From Gari tellinella (Eukaryota > Mollusca > Bivalvia > Cardiida > Psammobiidae), in the NCBI GenBank assembly GCA_922989275.2, contig OV277871.1, forward strand, positions 29,832,693 through 29,896,692: DNA of 64,000 nucleotides, in the 5' to 3' direction. The notes beneath the pieces were generated by a model. It saw only the letters and a program-made list of their open reading frames with translations, did no database searches and was not told where the DNA came from. Every line of letters begins with the position of its first letter. Within the stretch, counting starts at the first letter, position 1. This document shows, piece by piece, positions 1 to 11,400 of this stretch. The position numbers and the translations under genes were made by a program.

Positions 1-114
1 AGTTCCAGAATACGATTTGACAACGACGCCAAACCCCTTCTCCTGCCATGTTTGAATAGATCTAAGTTGCTAACATCAACGAGTTGCACGTGAAAAACTT
101 CGAGGGGCGATTAT

Positions 115-142
115 CCATAATCGGCCCACTGGGCCATTATGG
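115..142. repeat. Short palindrome
   Basis: A near-perfect inverted repeat centred on cccactggg, with ccataat / attatgg arms. It is not linked to any family below. Confidence 0.5.
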
Positions 143-256
143 ATTGGTCACATGACCTCCGTAATGACAGTTTTCAACGGCAATTTTGTTACTATTTATA
201 GTAAGGTATACAATAATGATTGTTAATAAAACGTGCATGGCTAGCCAATTGAATGT

Positions 257-506
257 ACAGTGGAGAAAACGTTATTCTTTTCCAATAAACGCGTTTACGC
301 TAAAATTATTATTTCCATTTCAAATATTTTGATGCCAGATCAGACGCTAAGTAACCCGTCGTCTGATCAGGTTTTGAGTTGTTTGCCACTCACATTACAA
401 TTTGTATTCAGAATTGTCAAGAATTTGTCATTTTCTATATTTCATTACAATGCGTTTGCGTTTCGTTTGCGTTTGAACGGAAAAGAATAACGGTTTTTCC
501 ACTATA
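257..506 (+). mobile_element. Family A MITE
   Basis: Family A is about 250 bp. Its ends are TACAGTGGAGAA and TTCTCCACTGTA, followed inward by CGTTATTCTTTCCC. One subterminal block is AATAAACGCGTTTACGC, the other is CGTTTGCGTTTAAACGGG. A central 60-bp palindrome of GTTTGGAGCC, TGATCAGACGCCGGG and its complement lies between them. This copy is diverged, with a weakened core and a ccactata end. Confidence 0.85.
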
Positions 507-1220
507 CGTACATTGTTGCTTTTTGATATAAAGTAAAGGTTATATTATGTTATATATTTGTTTGACTAGCTATGAATCTGCCATGTGACATGTGACTGCT
601 TCATGCATTAAGCTCTATTTTACATGAAATCCCTGCTAGTTTATCCTTCATTGTTCGGAACACTGTTAACCAAGTTGGACAGTAGTTCATTGTCGAATAT
701 CTTTCTCCGACAGCGTGTAGAGGGTCAAGCATAATATTGTACGATTTGAGAATGCCTGTCAGTCTGTAATTTCTTTATAAAGTAACGCTTTCATCATTAA
801 TGATCCATCTGCCTTATATCACGATGTTTAAGATTTGTACTCGTGAGGTCAAGTTGAAAGGTCAACATTATGTGATATGGAATTTGCTGTTTGCTCCTGA
901 CTCCTATAAAATCTACATTATACCCTCATCACTATCTTGACCTTCGCAAGCTGCCTGTAAGTACATGAAGATATCCTGTACAGGATATAAGCATGTATTT
1001 TACTGATTTTCAAAATGGCGTTTGTAAGAAAAGGGAATCATCTCAACCCCTTTTTTCAAATATTTGGACCGAGATTGGCAGAACGTCATGACAGTGAAGG
1101 GGTTATTTATAAACGGATGATGGCATTAGTTTTGACACTGGTAGTATAAACTAACCGCATCTATCAGTAGAATATGAATAGACATAGTTTTGCTGCTAAG
1201 GAGTCAATGATATGTAGGCT
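507..1220. other. No feature recognised
   Basis: AT-rich single-copy-looking DNA. No exon of the gene, repeat family or RNA gene was recognised. Confidence 0.5.
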
Positions 1221-1221
1221 A

Positions 1222-1350
1222 CTGTGGAGAGTGCGTAATGTTCCCCAATGAAAGCGTTTGTGCTTAAACTATTATACTATTATCTAATACAAACAATTTC
1301 GAGCAAAATCAGACTCCTGGTTACCCGGTGTCTTATCTGGCTCCAATAAA
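1222..1350 (+). mobile_element. Family A, decayed 5' half
   Basis: A weak copy of the A end (ctgtggagag), the ccaatgaaagcg block and a ruined core ending tctggctcc. The other half is absent. Confidence 0.6.
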
Positions 1351-1398
1351 TAATGAGAACTTGAAAGAAAACTGTACTTTTCTACTTTTTATTGCAGA

Positions 1399-1842
1399 AC
1401 AGTAAAACTGCTCTATAACGACCACTAAAACAAAGGCTAATTGAGTGTATAATAGAGAGGTGACAGCTTAACCCTTTACCTCATAGCCTGTTTCTAGTTT
1501 TGAAAAACAGGTGACCACTTAAAGCAGGTTGAAAGTAAAGCAGAATGTGCCTTAAGGCACATTCTGCTTTACTTTCAGCCTGCTTTAAGCTAAAATCTGG
1601 TAGGTTATAGAACATATTTGTAATGGTTATTGTTCATGAGGGTATAAACTAGAACTACATGTATTTTTTTCAGCGGAGGAATAAATTAAATACGCTAAAA
1701 GTCGCTTCTATGAGGGAAAGGGTTAAAGCAAAGGAGATTTCTGTTTCACTGCCACCTTGCTTTAAGCGTCACCTACCGTAAACAACCTAATAATTAACAT
1801 AATTTAGTGGGCGTAATAGAGAAGTTTTAAGTATGTACTGTA
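1399..1842 (+). mobile_element. Family D MITE interrupted by a family E element
   Basis: Family D has ends CAGTAAAACCTCTCTATAAC and its complement. Its core palindrome is GCTTAAAGCA, AGGTGACAGTAAAACAG, AAAGCTCC and complement. Here the left part is 1399-1471 and the right part 1723-1842, with a family E element between them. Part of the D core is missing on the right side. Confidence 0.8.
1468..1726 (+). mobile_element. Family E MITE nested in family D
   Basis: Family E has ends TTAACCCTTTACCCCATAG and complement. Its core palindrome is TTAAAGCAGGTTGAAAG, TAAAGCAGAATGCGCC and complement. This copy sits exactly in the TTAA of the D core (gacagcTTAAagca), with TTAA at both borders, so it inserted after D. 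Confidence 0.85.
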
Positions 1843-1849
1843 TGTGTAT

Positions 1850-1967
1850 ATTTCGTTTGCGTTTAAACGGGGAAAGAACGGTCAACTTGAAACAGTATTA
1901 AGAAGTGTTTACCCGTTCTTGTGTATCTGCAGTTATACAGCGGAGAAATCGTTATTCTTTCCCGTTT
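1850..1967. mobile_element. Two family A end fragments
   Basis: Positions 1853-1887 match the A segment cgtttgcgtttaaacggg, and 1934-1967 match an A terminus (acagcggagaaatcgttatt). They are separated by about 45 bp, and the core is lost. Confidence 0.6.
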
Positions 1968-2550
1968 CAGGTGGTTCGCGGGTCAGCTTATTCTGTGTCA
2001 GAATTCTTTGAAACCTTGAAAAATTTGAAATATACCATATGGAGAGTGAAAAATCGTTAAAATAAAAAAAAGTTACAGTGCCGTTGTTTTTCTGACAGGA
2101 CCTTTTGTCGAGAAAAGCTCCTTTTTGAATAAACAGGAATATTTTCTTTATAAAATGATATAACTCAATAATGTATGTACATTCAAGTAAACTGTACATA
2201 GACTATAAGATATTGGGCAAAAAAAAGTATTTCATAACATATTTTCTGGAAATATCCATATTTTAAAAAAAGTCAAATTCTGAAAATCTCAAATTACAAA
2301 AAAACTAGCGCTTTAACATACACTAATTTTACTCTTATTACGTAGATATTACTTAATTCTACTGGTCACAAAAATTTAATGAAAATCTACAGTAGAATTT
2401 ACATTTTATACATGATTTCCTGAAATTCTGACAAAATGTTAACACAAAACGAGTAACCTCCCTTGAGTTCAACTTTAAAATGCACTCAGCTCTAAATAAT
2501 ACCATAAGTCAAACCTGTAATAAGGGACCATTGAATACGGTAGCCTGTAG
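1968..2550. other. No feature recognised
   Basis: Very AT-rich with homopolymer A and T runs. The open frame on the minus strand here has no recognisable content. Confidence 0.5.
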
Positions 2551-2567
2551 ATCTTTAAAGGCAAGTG

Positions 2568-2655
2568 ACTGCTTAATGCATAACAAAAGTAATGCATAAA
2601 AGCTCCTTTAGGATCTATCTTTTAGCATTACTTTTGTCCTGTGTTAAGCTGCCAT
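2568..2655. repeat. Core palindrome of D/E type, decayed
   Basis: Inverted arms gcttaatgcataacaaaag and cttttgtcctgtgttaagc surround aagctccttt. This looks like a worn type II core without recognisable ends. Confidence 0.5.
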
Positions 2656-2811
2656 CTGTCATATAGGCTATACATCCTCGCGAATTTAGCTGTCACTTGA
2701 CTATACTTGCATCTGATATTATTCATTATTACGTGACTCAACATAGCCTGTCCTTTTGATCACTGCGTTATGAATGGACTAGTCACTAAAGTCGGACAAT
2801 TTGTTAAAAAA

Positions 2812-2893
2812 AAAAAGTTTTGAAGCGAGTGGGAATCGAACCTAGAACCTTTGGATTGCAAGTCAATCACCGTACCAACTGCGCTAACAGAGA
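2812..2893 (-). pseudogene. tRNA-like sequence with A and B boxes
   Basis: On the minus strand TAGCGCAGTTGG fits the Pol III A box (TRGCNNAGYNGG) and GGTTCGATTCC fits the B box. The anticodon arm is poorly paired around TTGCA and the acceptor strands do not pair. It is therefore a tRNA pseudogene or SINE head and not a working tRNA. Confidence 0.6.
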
Positions 2894-3012
2894 CGACACT
2901 GAAGAAGATCAAACTTTTCTTTATCTAAATTTTCTACTATAAGCACGTGCCGCAAAGATCAGGTGAAAGTCATCAGCATTTCCGGAACTCGAGATGCGGG
3001 CCGCCCGCTGTC

Positions 3013-3240
3013 GAACCACCTTAAACGCAAACGAAACGCAAACGCATTACAATAAAATGGTTAAAATAACAACTTTTGATAAGTCTGACTTTTCATTTTA
3101 ATATGAGTGACAAACAGTTTGGAGCCTGATCAGACGCCGGGTCATCGGCGTTTGATCAGGTTCCAAACTGTTTGCAACGGAAATAATAGATTTAGCGAAA
3201 CGCGTTTATAAGGAAAGAATTACGTTTTCCTCACTGTATA
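3013..3240 (-). mobile_element. Family A MITE, truncated at one end
   Basis: The core (gtttggagcctgatcagacg) and the right end tttcctcactgta are present. The left terminal repeat is missing before ttaaacgcaaacg. Confidence 0.8.
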
Positions 3241-3267
3241 CATTGGATGAGACATTATTCTTACCTG

Positions 3268-3508
3268 TTAACCCTTTCCCCCATAAATAATCGCCTTTTA
3301 TGCCTTTTATTTTTTCCTCCACTGAAGAAAATAGTTCCAATTTATACAGTCATAAATACATATTTAGCATAAGAAAATATTTCTTTATTCTAGTAGATGT
3401 AAGCTTAAAGCAGGCTGAAAGTAAAGCAGAATGCGCCTTCAGGCGCACTTTGCTTTATTTTTAACCTGCTTTAATTGGTAACCTGTCTTCAAAATCAGAA
3501 ACAGTGAT
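3268..3508 (-). mobile_element. Family E MITE
   Basis: Starts ttaaccctttcccccata and contains the type II palindrome gcagaatgcgccttcaggcg. The right end, near ttcaaaatcagaaacag, is worn. Confidence 0.8.
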
Positions 3509-3547
3509 TGAAACAAACTAAATGCAAATGTAGAAAATGACAATTTA

Positions 3548-3635
3548 TTGACTATAACGATTTTTTTTATCTGAGTGGCAAAACGTTTGGACCCTGATCA
3601 GATCAGGTTTCAGTTTTCAGTTTCAGTATTCTTTT
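3548..3635. repeat. Remnant of a type I core
   Basis: The piece tgagtggcaaaacgtttgg then accctgatcagatcagg is what remains of an A- or B-type core after a central deletion. Confidence 0.5.
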
Positions 3636-3689
3636 ATTCTTCATGGTTCATAAGCTCATATGCATACAAACGCATGAGAAGAGGCATAT

Positions 3690-3848
3690 ACTGTACAAAT
3701 AATAACAATAAAAGTAGTAATGATAGAAAAAAGATGATTATAATGATTATTATAGTAATAATAATAATCATCATCATAATATAATATTAATAGTAATAAT
3801 AACCATAATCATATTTATAATAAATAGTAAAAAAAAAAGAAAAAAAAG
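3690..3848. repeat. ATA/AAT simple repeat and poly-A
   Basis: Interrupted AAT/ATC trinucleotides followed by an A-rich run. It adjoins the end of the minus-strand SINE and could include its simple tail. Confidence 0.75.
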
Positions 3849-4187
3849 TACCAGTTAAAGTCTACTTTCAGTCCGAATGACCGCTCAGTCGACTGTACAT
3901 TTACCCCCTGATCATTGAGCCATCTTGCCTACAATATTGAGCACTGCTAACATATGGCGCTAAAGCAGCCGCAGTACCGGCTCAGACCCTCACATGTACC
4001 CATTTTAAACCCTGGGTGGAGAGGAGCAATTCGCGGTATATGCCTTGCTCAAGGACATTCCTGTACATCATCAGGGATTCGGAAAAAATCCCCTAGTCAG
4101 ACCGCTGGTCCGGCGGGGGATCGAACTCACGACCCCTGGTACCGTAGTCCAACAGTGTTACCGCTGGACTACTACCGCCGGTAGTAG
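3849..4187 (-). mobile_element. tRNA-derived SINE, V/Meta-domain type, copy 1
   Basis: On the minus strand the head has TAGTCCAGCGGTAACAC and the B box GAGTTCGATCC. The central block includes TTGAGCAAGGCATATACCGC, AATTGCTCCTCTCCACCC, a hallmark of V/Meta-type SINEs. A full second copy lies at 13301-13636 on the + strand, and both share a tail ending AAGTAGACTTTAACT-like. The assignment rests on recall of the central domain. Confidence 0.8.
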
Positions 4188-4260
4188 TAAACTACAGTAG
4201 TAGTACATGTACATGTAGTGGTAATAATAATTATAATAAGACTACATGTAATAAAATTTA

Positions 4261-4504
4261 TACAGTGGTGAATCTGTTATTCTTTCCCGTTTAAACGCAA
4301 ACGTACGCAAACGCAAAGCACTAAAACGTAGAAAAGAACAACTTTTGGACAATTCTGATAATTCTTGTTTATGGCATACAGTTTGGAGCCTGATCAGACG
4401 CCGGGTTACCCGGCGTCTGATCTGGCTCCAAACTGTTTGCACTGCAAATAATAGTTTTAGCGTAAACGCGTTTATTGGGAAAGAATAACAGATTCTCCAC
4501 TGTA
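4261..4504 (-). mobile_element. Family A MITE, intact
   Basis: Both ends are present (acagtggtgaatctg and gattctccactgta) with a perfect core palindrome. It is one of the best preserved copies. Confidence 0.92.
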
Positions 4505-4794
4505 CATGCAGTAATGATAATAATAATACATGCAATTGTAACAATACTATCAATGTTGCTACTACTAAAATCAAAAGCCATTATAACTTAAATGAGAATC
4601 AAAAGTCCATTCAAACTGCTGAAATGAACTCTCCCTTTATAGATCTACTGCTGGAAGTGTTCACTGTATATACACAAGGGTGATCTAAAGACAAGTTGCA
4701 GTGTTTGTACATGTATATACAGCAAAACACTTCATATGGTACCCTTAATGGTAAACGGTTTACTTAAACCGTTCACTGCACAAATTCAAACAAT

Positions 4795-4885
4795 ATTCAA
4801 ATGCAAATCATTTGGATCCCGATCAGACGCCGCGTAAAGTGACATCTGATCGGGATACAAACTGTTTGGCATTCATATCAACATT
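4795..4885. repeat. Isolated type I core palindrome
   Basis: Arms atttggatcccgatcagacg and atctgatcgggatacaaac form a B-like hairpin. The element ends are not recognisable. Confidence 0.6.
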
Positions 4886-4971
4886 TTTTTGTTAAAACAT
4901 ACGAAATACTTTTTACCGGAAGCAATGTGGAAGCCGAGTTGTGACGTCATAATGACAGTGTTAGTGGATAC

Positions 4972-5208
4972 ATTTTTAACACATTACTCCATAGATACGC
5001 CTTTTGACGCATTTGTTTCTCCACTGAAGAAAACATAAGGATTATACAGTAATGAATGTGTAATGTGAGAAATAGTCCCTGTATTCTTGCAGACGATAGC
5101 TTAAAGCAGGTTGAAAAGTAAAGCAGCATGCACCTTAAGGAGCATTCTGCTTTACTTTCAACCTGCTATAAATGGTCACCTGTCTGCAAAGGCTATGGAC
5201 TAATAGGT
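4972..5208 (-). mobile_element. Family E MITE just before exon 1
   Basis: Carries ccatagatacgcc, cagtaatgaatgtg and the palindrome gcatgcaccttaaggagcat. It ends about 50 bp before the exon 1 acceptor. Confidence 0.78.
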
Positions 5209-5258
5209 ATATTCATTTTGGCATAATGGAGTGGCAATATACTGGTTCCTGGTTTCAG

Positions 5259-5408
5259 GGACTGTGTGTGTCACACCGGATCCATGCACGCAAGCTCAGC
5301 TCATTGATGACCCTCTCCGGAGCACTGGGTACAAGGTGAAGGACACAGACTACGAGAACTTGATATGTGACCGTCTACTTCCGGTTGGCTGGTATAAGTT
5401 CGCTCAAG
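5259..5408 (+). CDS. VWDE: Exon 1 visible: first half of D8C domain
   Basis: The acceptor is ggtttcag before 5259 and the donor is gtaact at 5409. The exon opens in phase 1, so it needs one base from an unseen upstream exon, and it ends in phase 1. It encodes a DPC-start D8C half with RSTGYKVKD and a C-D-R...GWYKF pattern. This is typical of uromodulin, OIT3 and VWDE. A signal peptide would be expected upstream but none was recognised in 1-5258. A family E element ends 50 bp before the acceptor. Confidence 0.9.
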
Positions 5409-8400
5409 GTAACTGTGTTAACACTTACTAAAATAGCATGTTTTTGTATTTCCAAATTGTTTTAAGTTTTGCAAGAGCAGCTGTTCTCCGAGTAATTCTT
5501 GATCTAAATTCTGGTCCTGATCTATTATGTTACCATAACTCCAATATAATTATCTAATTGTGCAATGTTGTTAGTCATACATTTTTTTGTGGCACTTATT
5601 TCTATTCTTGAACCATTGGCGGCATTATCAAATTTTTGAACTAAACTTTTCAATTCCGACTGTGTATTTGCAAGGCCATAAATATTATCAGCGAATCTTA
5701 ATTTAGTGATTGTTCTCCCTCCGATTCTAACTGTGCCGTCATGGAATTCGAAAGTACATCTGACATTATTCTTTCCAAAAGGATAATGAACAATGTCGGT
5801 GACAGAAGACAGCCTTGATGAACACCCATGATTATCTGAAATCAGTCGCCGATTGACTAATTTTCTGTATACGGCATTGTGTGCTTTATGATATAGCTGT
5901 TTTATTATCTCAATTTAATCAAAACTCATTTTGTATCATGCCATTGTGGTCCACAATGCCTTATATACAGGTAAGACCCATGTCGAATGTTTTCTTTAAA
6001 TCGATAAATACAGTGGAGAAAACGTTATTCTTTCCCAATAAACGCGTTTACGCTAAAACTGTTATTTTCTTTGCAAACTGTTTGGAGCCAGATCAGACGC
6101 CGGGTAACTCGGCGTCTGATCAGGCTCCAAGCTGTTTGCATCTCAGATCAACAAGCATTATCAGAATTGTCCAACAGTTACAATTTTATACGTTTCAGTT
6201 CTTTGCATTTGCGTTTCGCTTGCGTTTAAACGGGAAAGAATAACGGATTCTCCACTGTACATGATAAAGTTCCCATTGGTGATTTAGATACTTTTCTCAA
6301 GAAAGTCCAGCTTGTTCCCAAGCATAACTTTTCTTTGTGGTTTAAACCTATTTAGAATTATTCTCAGTAGTACTTTGCTTGAATGGCTAATGAGGCTTAT
6401 GGTACGGTAAGTGTTGCTCTGCTTAACCCATTTATGCCCATCAGATTCATGCTTATAAATTGGATAAGTCCATTTTTTATGTAAGGGGTGTATGGTGTAA
6501 AGTATATTGAAATTGCTACCAGCAAACAGCGTACCATTGTGCGGCGTCTGATCAGAGTCTACACTGTTTGCCTATGTCACTTTTTATGGGACGTTGGGCA
6601 AAAATAGGTTAAGGTTTCCTTTGTTACAGTGGAGAATCTGTTATTATTTCCCGTTTAAACGCAAACGTACGCAAACGCAAAGCACTAAAACGTAGAAAAG
6701 AACAACTTTTGGACAATTCTGATATTTCATGTTTATCTTGGTGGCAAACAGTTTGGAGCCTGATCAGACGCCGGGTTACCCGGCGTCTGATCTGGCTCCA
6801 AACTGTTTGCACTGCAAATAATAGTTTCAGCGTAAACGCGTTTATTGGGAAAGAATAACACATTCTCCACTGTAGGAAGGGCTATAGTGAGAGACTACAT
6901 ATATGTCAATTTATTTTTAATAAATACTGTTCTAAATTAGCAAACAATGTGGACCCAGATCAGAGGGTTCCTCTATTAGCCCTCTGATCTAGGTCGACAC
7001 TGTTAGCTTATAGTATGATTATATTTTTAACAGGTCCCTGATGTTGAAAGAGTTAAACTTCTCATGATACATTTGGAAAAACGTTTTTCTTTCCAATATA
7101 TGTATATACATATGTGAATTCATATCAGGCTTCTGCATGTAATTATTTGCTACTCTACTGTCAAAAGAACATTGAAATATTTAATTTACTATATTTATTG
7201 CATTGTGTTTGCATTTAGTTTCTAAAGGAAGTAATAACGTATTTTCCTCCGTACACCTTTACCAGGTAACCAAATGCCGGAGTCGTGTCCAGACATTTAC
7301 AAGTGTGGCACGCACGTTCCGGTATGGCTGAACGGCAAACATCCTTCGGTCGCTGATGGCATCGTAACAATAAATGTGTGTGGACACACAGCAGCTGGTT
7401 GTTGCGGGTATAAGAACACTGTAAAAGTGAAGAACTGTGGCAATCACTATGTCTACCAGCTAAAACCAACCTGGGGGTGCTCCGCTGCCTATTGCGCAGG
7501 TTAGTGGTTGAGTTGCGCTAGGAATAATTCCAGTTTAGTCTGATATCGATCCAAACATTTGATTGGTCAGATTTGAGCAAACGCTCAAATCTGACAATCA
7601 AATGCTTGAGAACGATCAACGACTCGACTCAAATCTTTTATAACGTTCAGACCCGAAGAAAGCCGTGATATAGAATACTGAACCAGCAAAAAGTTCTTTC
7701 GACTCAATTCAACATAACTCGATTAAATGATCATGTTGGTTCCAAATTATTTCTTTAGACAGCATAATCAGATTTGTATAATGCTAAAGCTATAAGAGTT
7801 TTACCACTGAAACTTCAAATGGAAAAGTCCAGTCTGCGATTTAGTCTTGTAATGTTTTTGACTACCATAATTAGAGGTGTTTATTACAAAATATTGTACA
7901 TTAATGATGGACATTGCTGTAGAGGGTTCTTAAGGAAGCGTCATGTTTTAAGACGTCGGGAACCAATTTCAACATGCGGTCGCTAAATTTCAAGATGGCT
8001 ATATTTAGATTCATTATTATTCTTTTTTCAGGCACTGGTGTCCCGTGCCCAGCTGACAAGTGGTCCCCGACTGGGTTCGAGCCGGGATGTATTCGTGAGT
8101 ATTTTATATCTCCCAGGGAACTCGACCAGTTTTGACGCGGAAATGAATCATGTATCACAAATAATGCTACAAAACGATATTCCAGTTATTCATAACCCTG
8201 TACCAAGGATATTTTGTGTTCGAGTCGAGTCTATGGTCGTTTGGGGCATTTGATTGGTCAGATTTGTCAAATGTGACCAATCAAATGCTTTAGAACGATC
8301 TCTTACTTAACTGTAAAACATTATAACCTTGGGACCATGCAAATAGGAAATACTCTTTCTTATCTCGAGATCTCGTATGTGCTGAAAATCATTTTTTTCC

Positions 8401-11400
8401 ATTGCAACAAGTTAAGAACCAGTTCAGAGTAGGCCTACCATATCGTCTGCTGAAATTAGAATCTGTTTTCATCTCAGAGCACTCGATCTACTTTGCGCGA
8501 TTTTTATTGAATCCTTCATTGGAGAAAATTGTTCCAATTTATACAGTCATTGGTTGTACAATGAGAATTTGTTTCTTTATCCCATTAGATTGTATATACA
8601 TGTAAATAGAGGATCTTGGATGAGTGTTCATTATTTATCATTTTTGATAAAAGAGTTGACTAAAATAATAAGACGCTAGCTTTTGCGAGCGTAAAATTCA
8701 TTTTAGTCATCAAGTTTATTAAGAATGATAAATAATAAACACGAGTGTGAGATTCTATTTATCACATAACAAGTTTAAGCACCTCTTGAATTGATTGAAG
8801 CCGTTGTTTGTAGACCCTCCGCTATATTTATTTTCCGCTAAAACGTTACGTTGTTTATGTAACGCCATTTAGTGTCCCGCTACATGCAGCACTTGTGGAT
8901 GAACAGATTAGGAAGAAGCTCAAAAAACGATATTTCACTAGTGGATTACGATATTTATATAATGGCTTTATTCCACTCTCCAACCGCAAGTTATGCGATA
9001 AAAGCATGTTCAAAGTAATGCAGAAAAAAGGACTAGTACAACAACTATTTTAGCATGACTACTCAATGTTCAATGGCATTTGAAATACATGTACACAGTA
9101 TCTTAGTATCTACTCATCATATTTAACCCTAGTAGCGAGTTTACCCGTCCTTACAAAATATTGTTCCTATAAGGAGCACAGTTTTTCTTTGCATACAGTG
9201 CATGCCCAGATAAGAATGATCCAAAATGAGCTGATTAGGATCTGCACTGTTTGCTATTTTTGCCTAAAGTAACCCTAAATAATTGAAATGAGCTAGACTC
9301 AATTGGAAACCGTAATTTTGCATTTACTTTTCACTGCCAAGTTTTATCGTCTGCTTTAACCCCATCAACGCTAAATTATCGTCTTCATTGATAATGTCGT
9401 ATGCAATATTTGTTGAAATCAGATTAAGGGCTTTTTTACGGAAGAAACATTCATTTGAGTGTCAAACAGTTTGGGTCCTGATCAGACGCCGCGTAACGCG
9501 GCGTCTGATCAGGACCCAAGCTGTTTGCAAAATCGCATTTTTACGCCATTGGCAGTGGAAGAGTTAAAAGCTCATTTCTACTTTGCCGCAGTTATAGGGC
9601 TGAATTGTCATAGGGACCGAGAGTATCCCCTCTACCAAGAACTAAAAAGAAGGAAAGTCGGAGGTTTTGATCCCATGTACTGCTTCGCAACGGACAATAT
9701 TAGCCAAAATCATCTTCCTGAAATCATCTTCATCTCATCATCCCTCATCATTCCACGGCGCTATACGACCTGTTTTGTGTCGCACTGCCGTAAAACCCAA
9801 CTCATCATCATCATGGATGGACGAGATAATAACAATATTGTTTCTGTTTTTAGCTGCTTATCCAAAGATGACAAAAAGTCCTCAACTTTCCAACCCTATT
9901 CTGAAGCAGGACACTTTTGAGTTCAACTGCCATATTCCCTTCGATCCTACCAGAAACGATGTTGGTTTTGAGGTCACGTGGTACGCTGATGGTAAAGCAC
10001 TCAACAAAAATGCCACAATCGTGACCGGAAGAGACCGAGACGCACAACTTGACCAGAAATATCTGGAAGATCACCTTGGGCACGATGTAAGTGCAGTGAG
10101 GAAGACATACACACTCGAACTTGTTTTACTTGGACTATCCCATAGTTCGACATATGAACTGCATTATTTCATGCTCGGTTAAGTCGAACATGCCCATATT
10201 TCAAAGTTAAAACGTGGCCGAGCCACGTTTTAACTTTGAAATACAGGTATGTTGACAAAACTGACTTCGAGATATCGAAGTTGGACTGTAGTTATTTCCC
10301 GTTAACCCATTACCCAATATCTTGTTTCTAGATTTGAAGACAGGTGACTACTTAAAGCATGTTGAAAGCAAAGCAGAATGCGCCATAATAGTTAAGAGTT
10401 TTAGAATCCGACTTACGACAATATTTGTCGTACTTAGTTTACTAAGACTGGCCCAAGAATACTACTCAAAGTAGTACCTAGCCTATGGCAATGGTGAATG
10501 TGTGAGCTGGAAGTGAAAGTGAGTTGGTTATCCGTTGAAACTCGTTTTGAAAGGGTTAATCTCTTCACTGCCGTTGCATCACCGGCTTAACAACCCTTTT
10601 ATGATTTCATGATCAAATTTATCGTGAGTATTTTTACCCCTTTACCGCCACATTGTCGTTTTTTTTCAATGTTGTTGTCTGCAATATCGTTTCAAAATTA
10701 GATTTAAGGCAGTATAACTGACATAATTTCAAAACAAGTGGCAAACAGATTTGCCGTCTGATAAGGATCAAACCTGTTTACAAATGCGCTTTATGACGTC
10801 GTTGAGAATGAAACGGTGAAAGGGTAACTTCTCACGATTAGTGTGGTAGCGAAAGAATTTAGGATTTCATACATCTGCATCTTGTCTAAGTATGCTAATA
10901 ACTACCCTTAGAGTGTCTTTTTTCCAACAGCTAACATGTGAAGTTCGTACCATAACTAACCCCAAGAGTGTCTTTTTCCAACAGCTAACATGTGAGGTTC
11001 GTACTATAACTAACTCATAGAATGTTTTATTCCAATTGCTAACATGTGAGGTTCGTACCATAAATAACCAATTGAGTGTCTTTTTCCAACAGCTAACATG
11101 TGAGGTTCGTACCATAACTAACCCCACGAGTGTCTTTTTCCAATAGCTAACATGTGAGGTTCGTACCTTCTTCTTGAAAACACCTGGCAGAAGGGGACCG
11201 AAGGTACCCAGTAACCCATACTGGGTTGGAATTAAGGTACGTGCTCTCGTATATACAGTGTTCCCTCCCTTAAACGGCCCTCCCGACAACAACTCCCTCC
11301 TTACAACGCAGAAAGAAACCTTAATGACGAGTGACAAACAGCTTGAATCAAGATCAGACGCCGCGTTACGCGGCGCCTGATCTGGATTCTAGCTAATTTG

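Noticed and set aside
6624..6863. Frames reading CYSFPINAFTLKLLF and TVWSQIRRRVTRRL, seen more than ten times on both strands
   Set aside because: They are translations of the family A MITE and its palindrome. The same peptide on both strands reflects symmetry, not coding.
9459..9853. Upstream parts of the frames that run into exon 4
   Set aside because: They come from a family B MITE and intron. The VWDE similarity starts exactly at the acceptor before 9854.
10867..11337. Long minus-strand frame with repeated VRTSHVSCWKKTL-like peptide
   Set aside because: It is the 54-bp exon-start array read backwards. 54 is a multiple of three, so any frame stays open and repeats.
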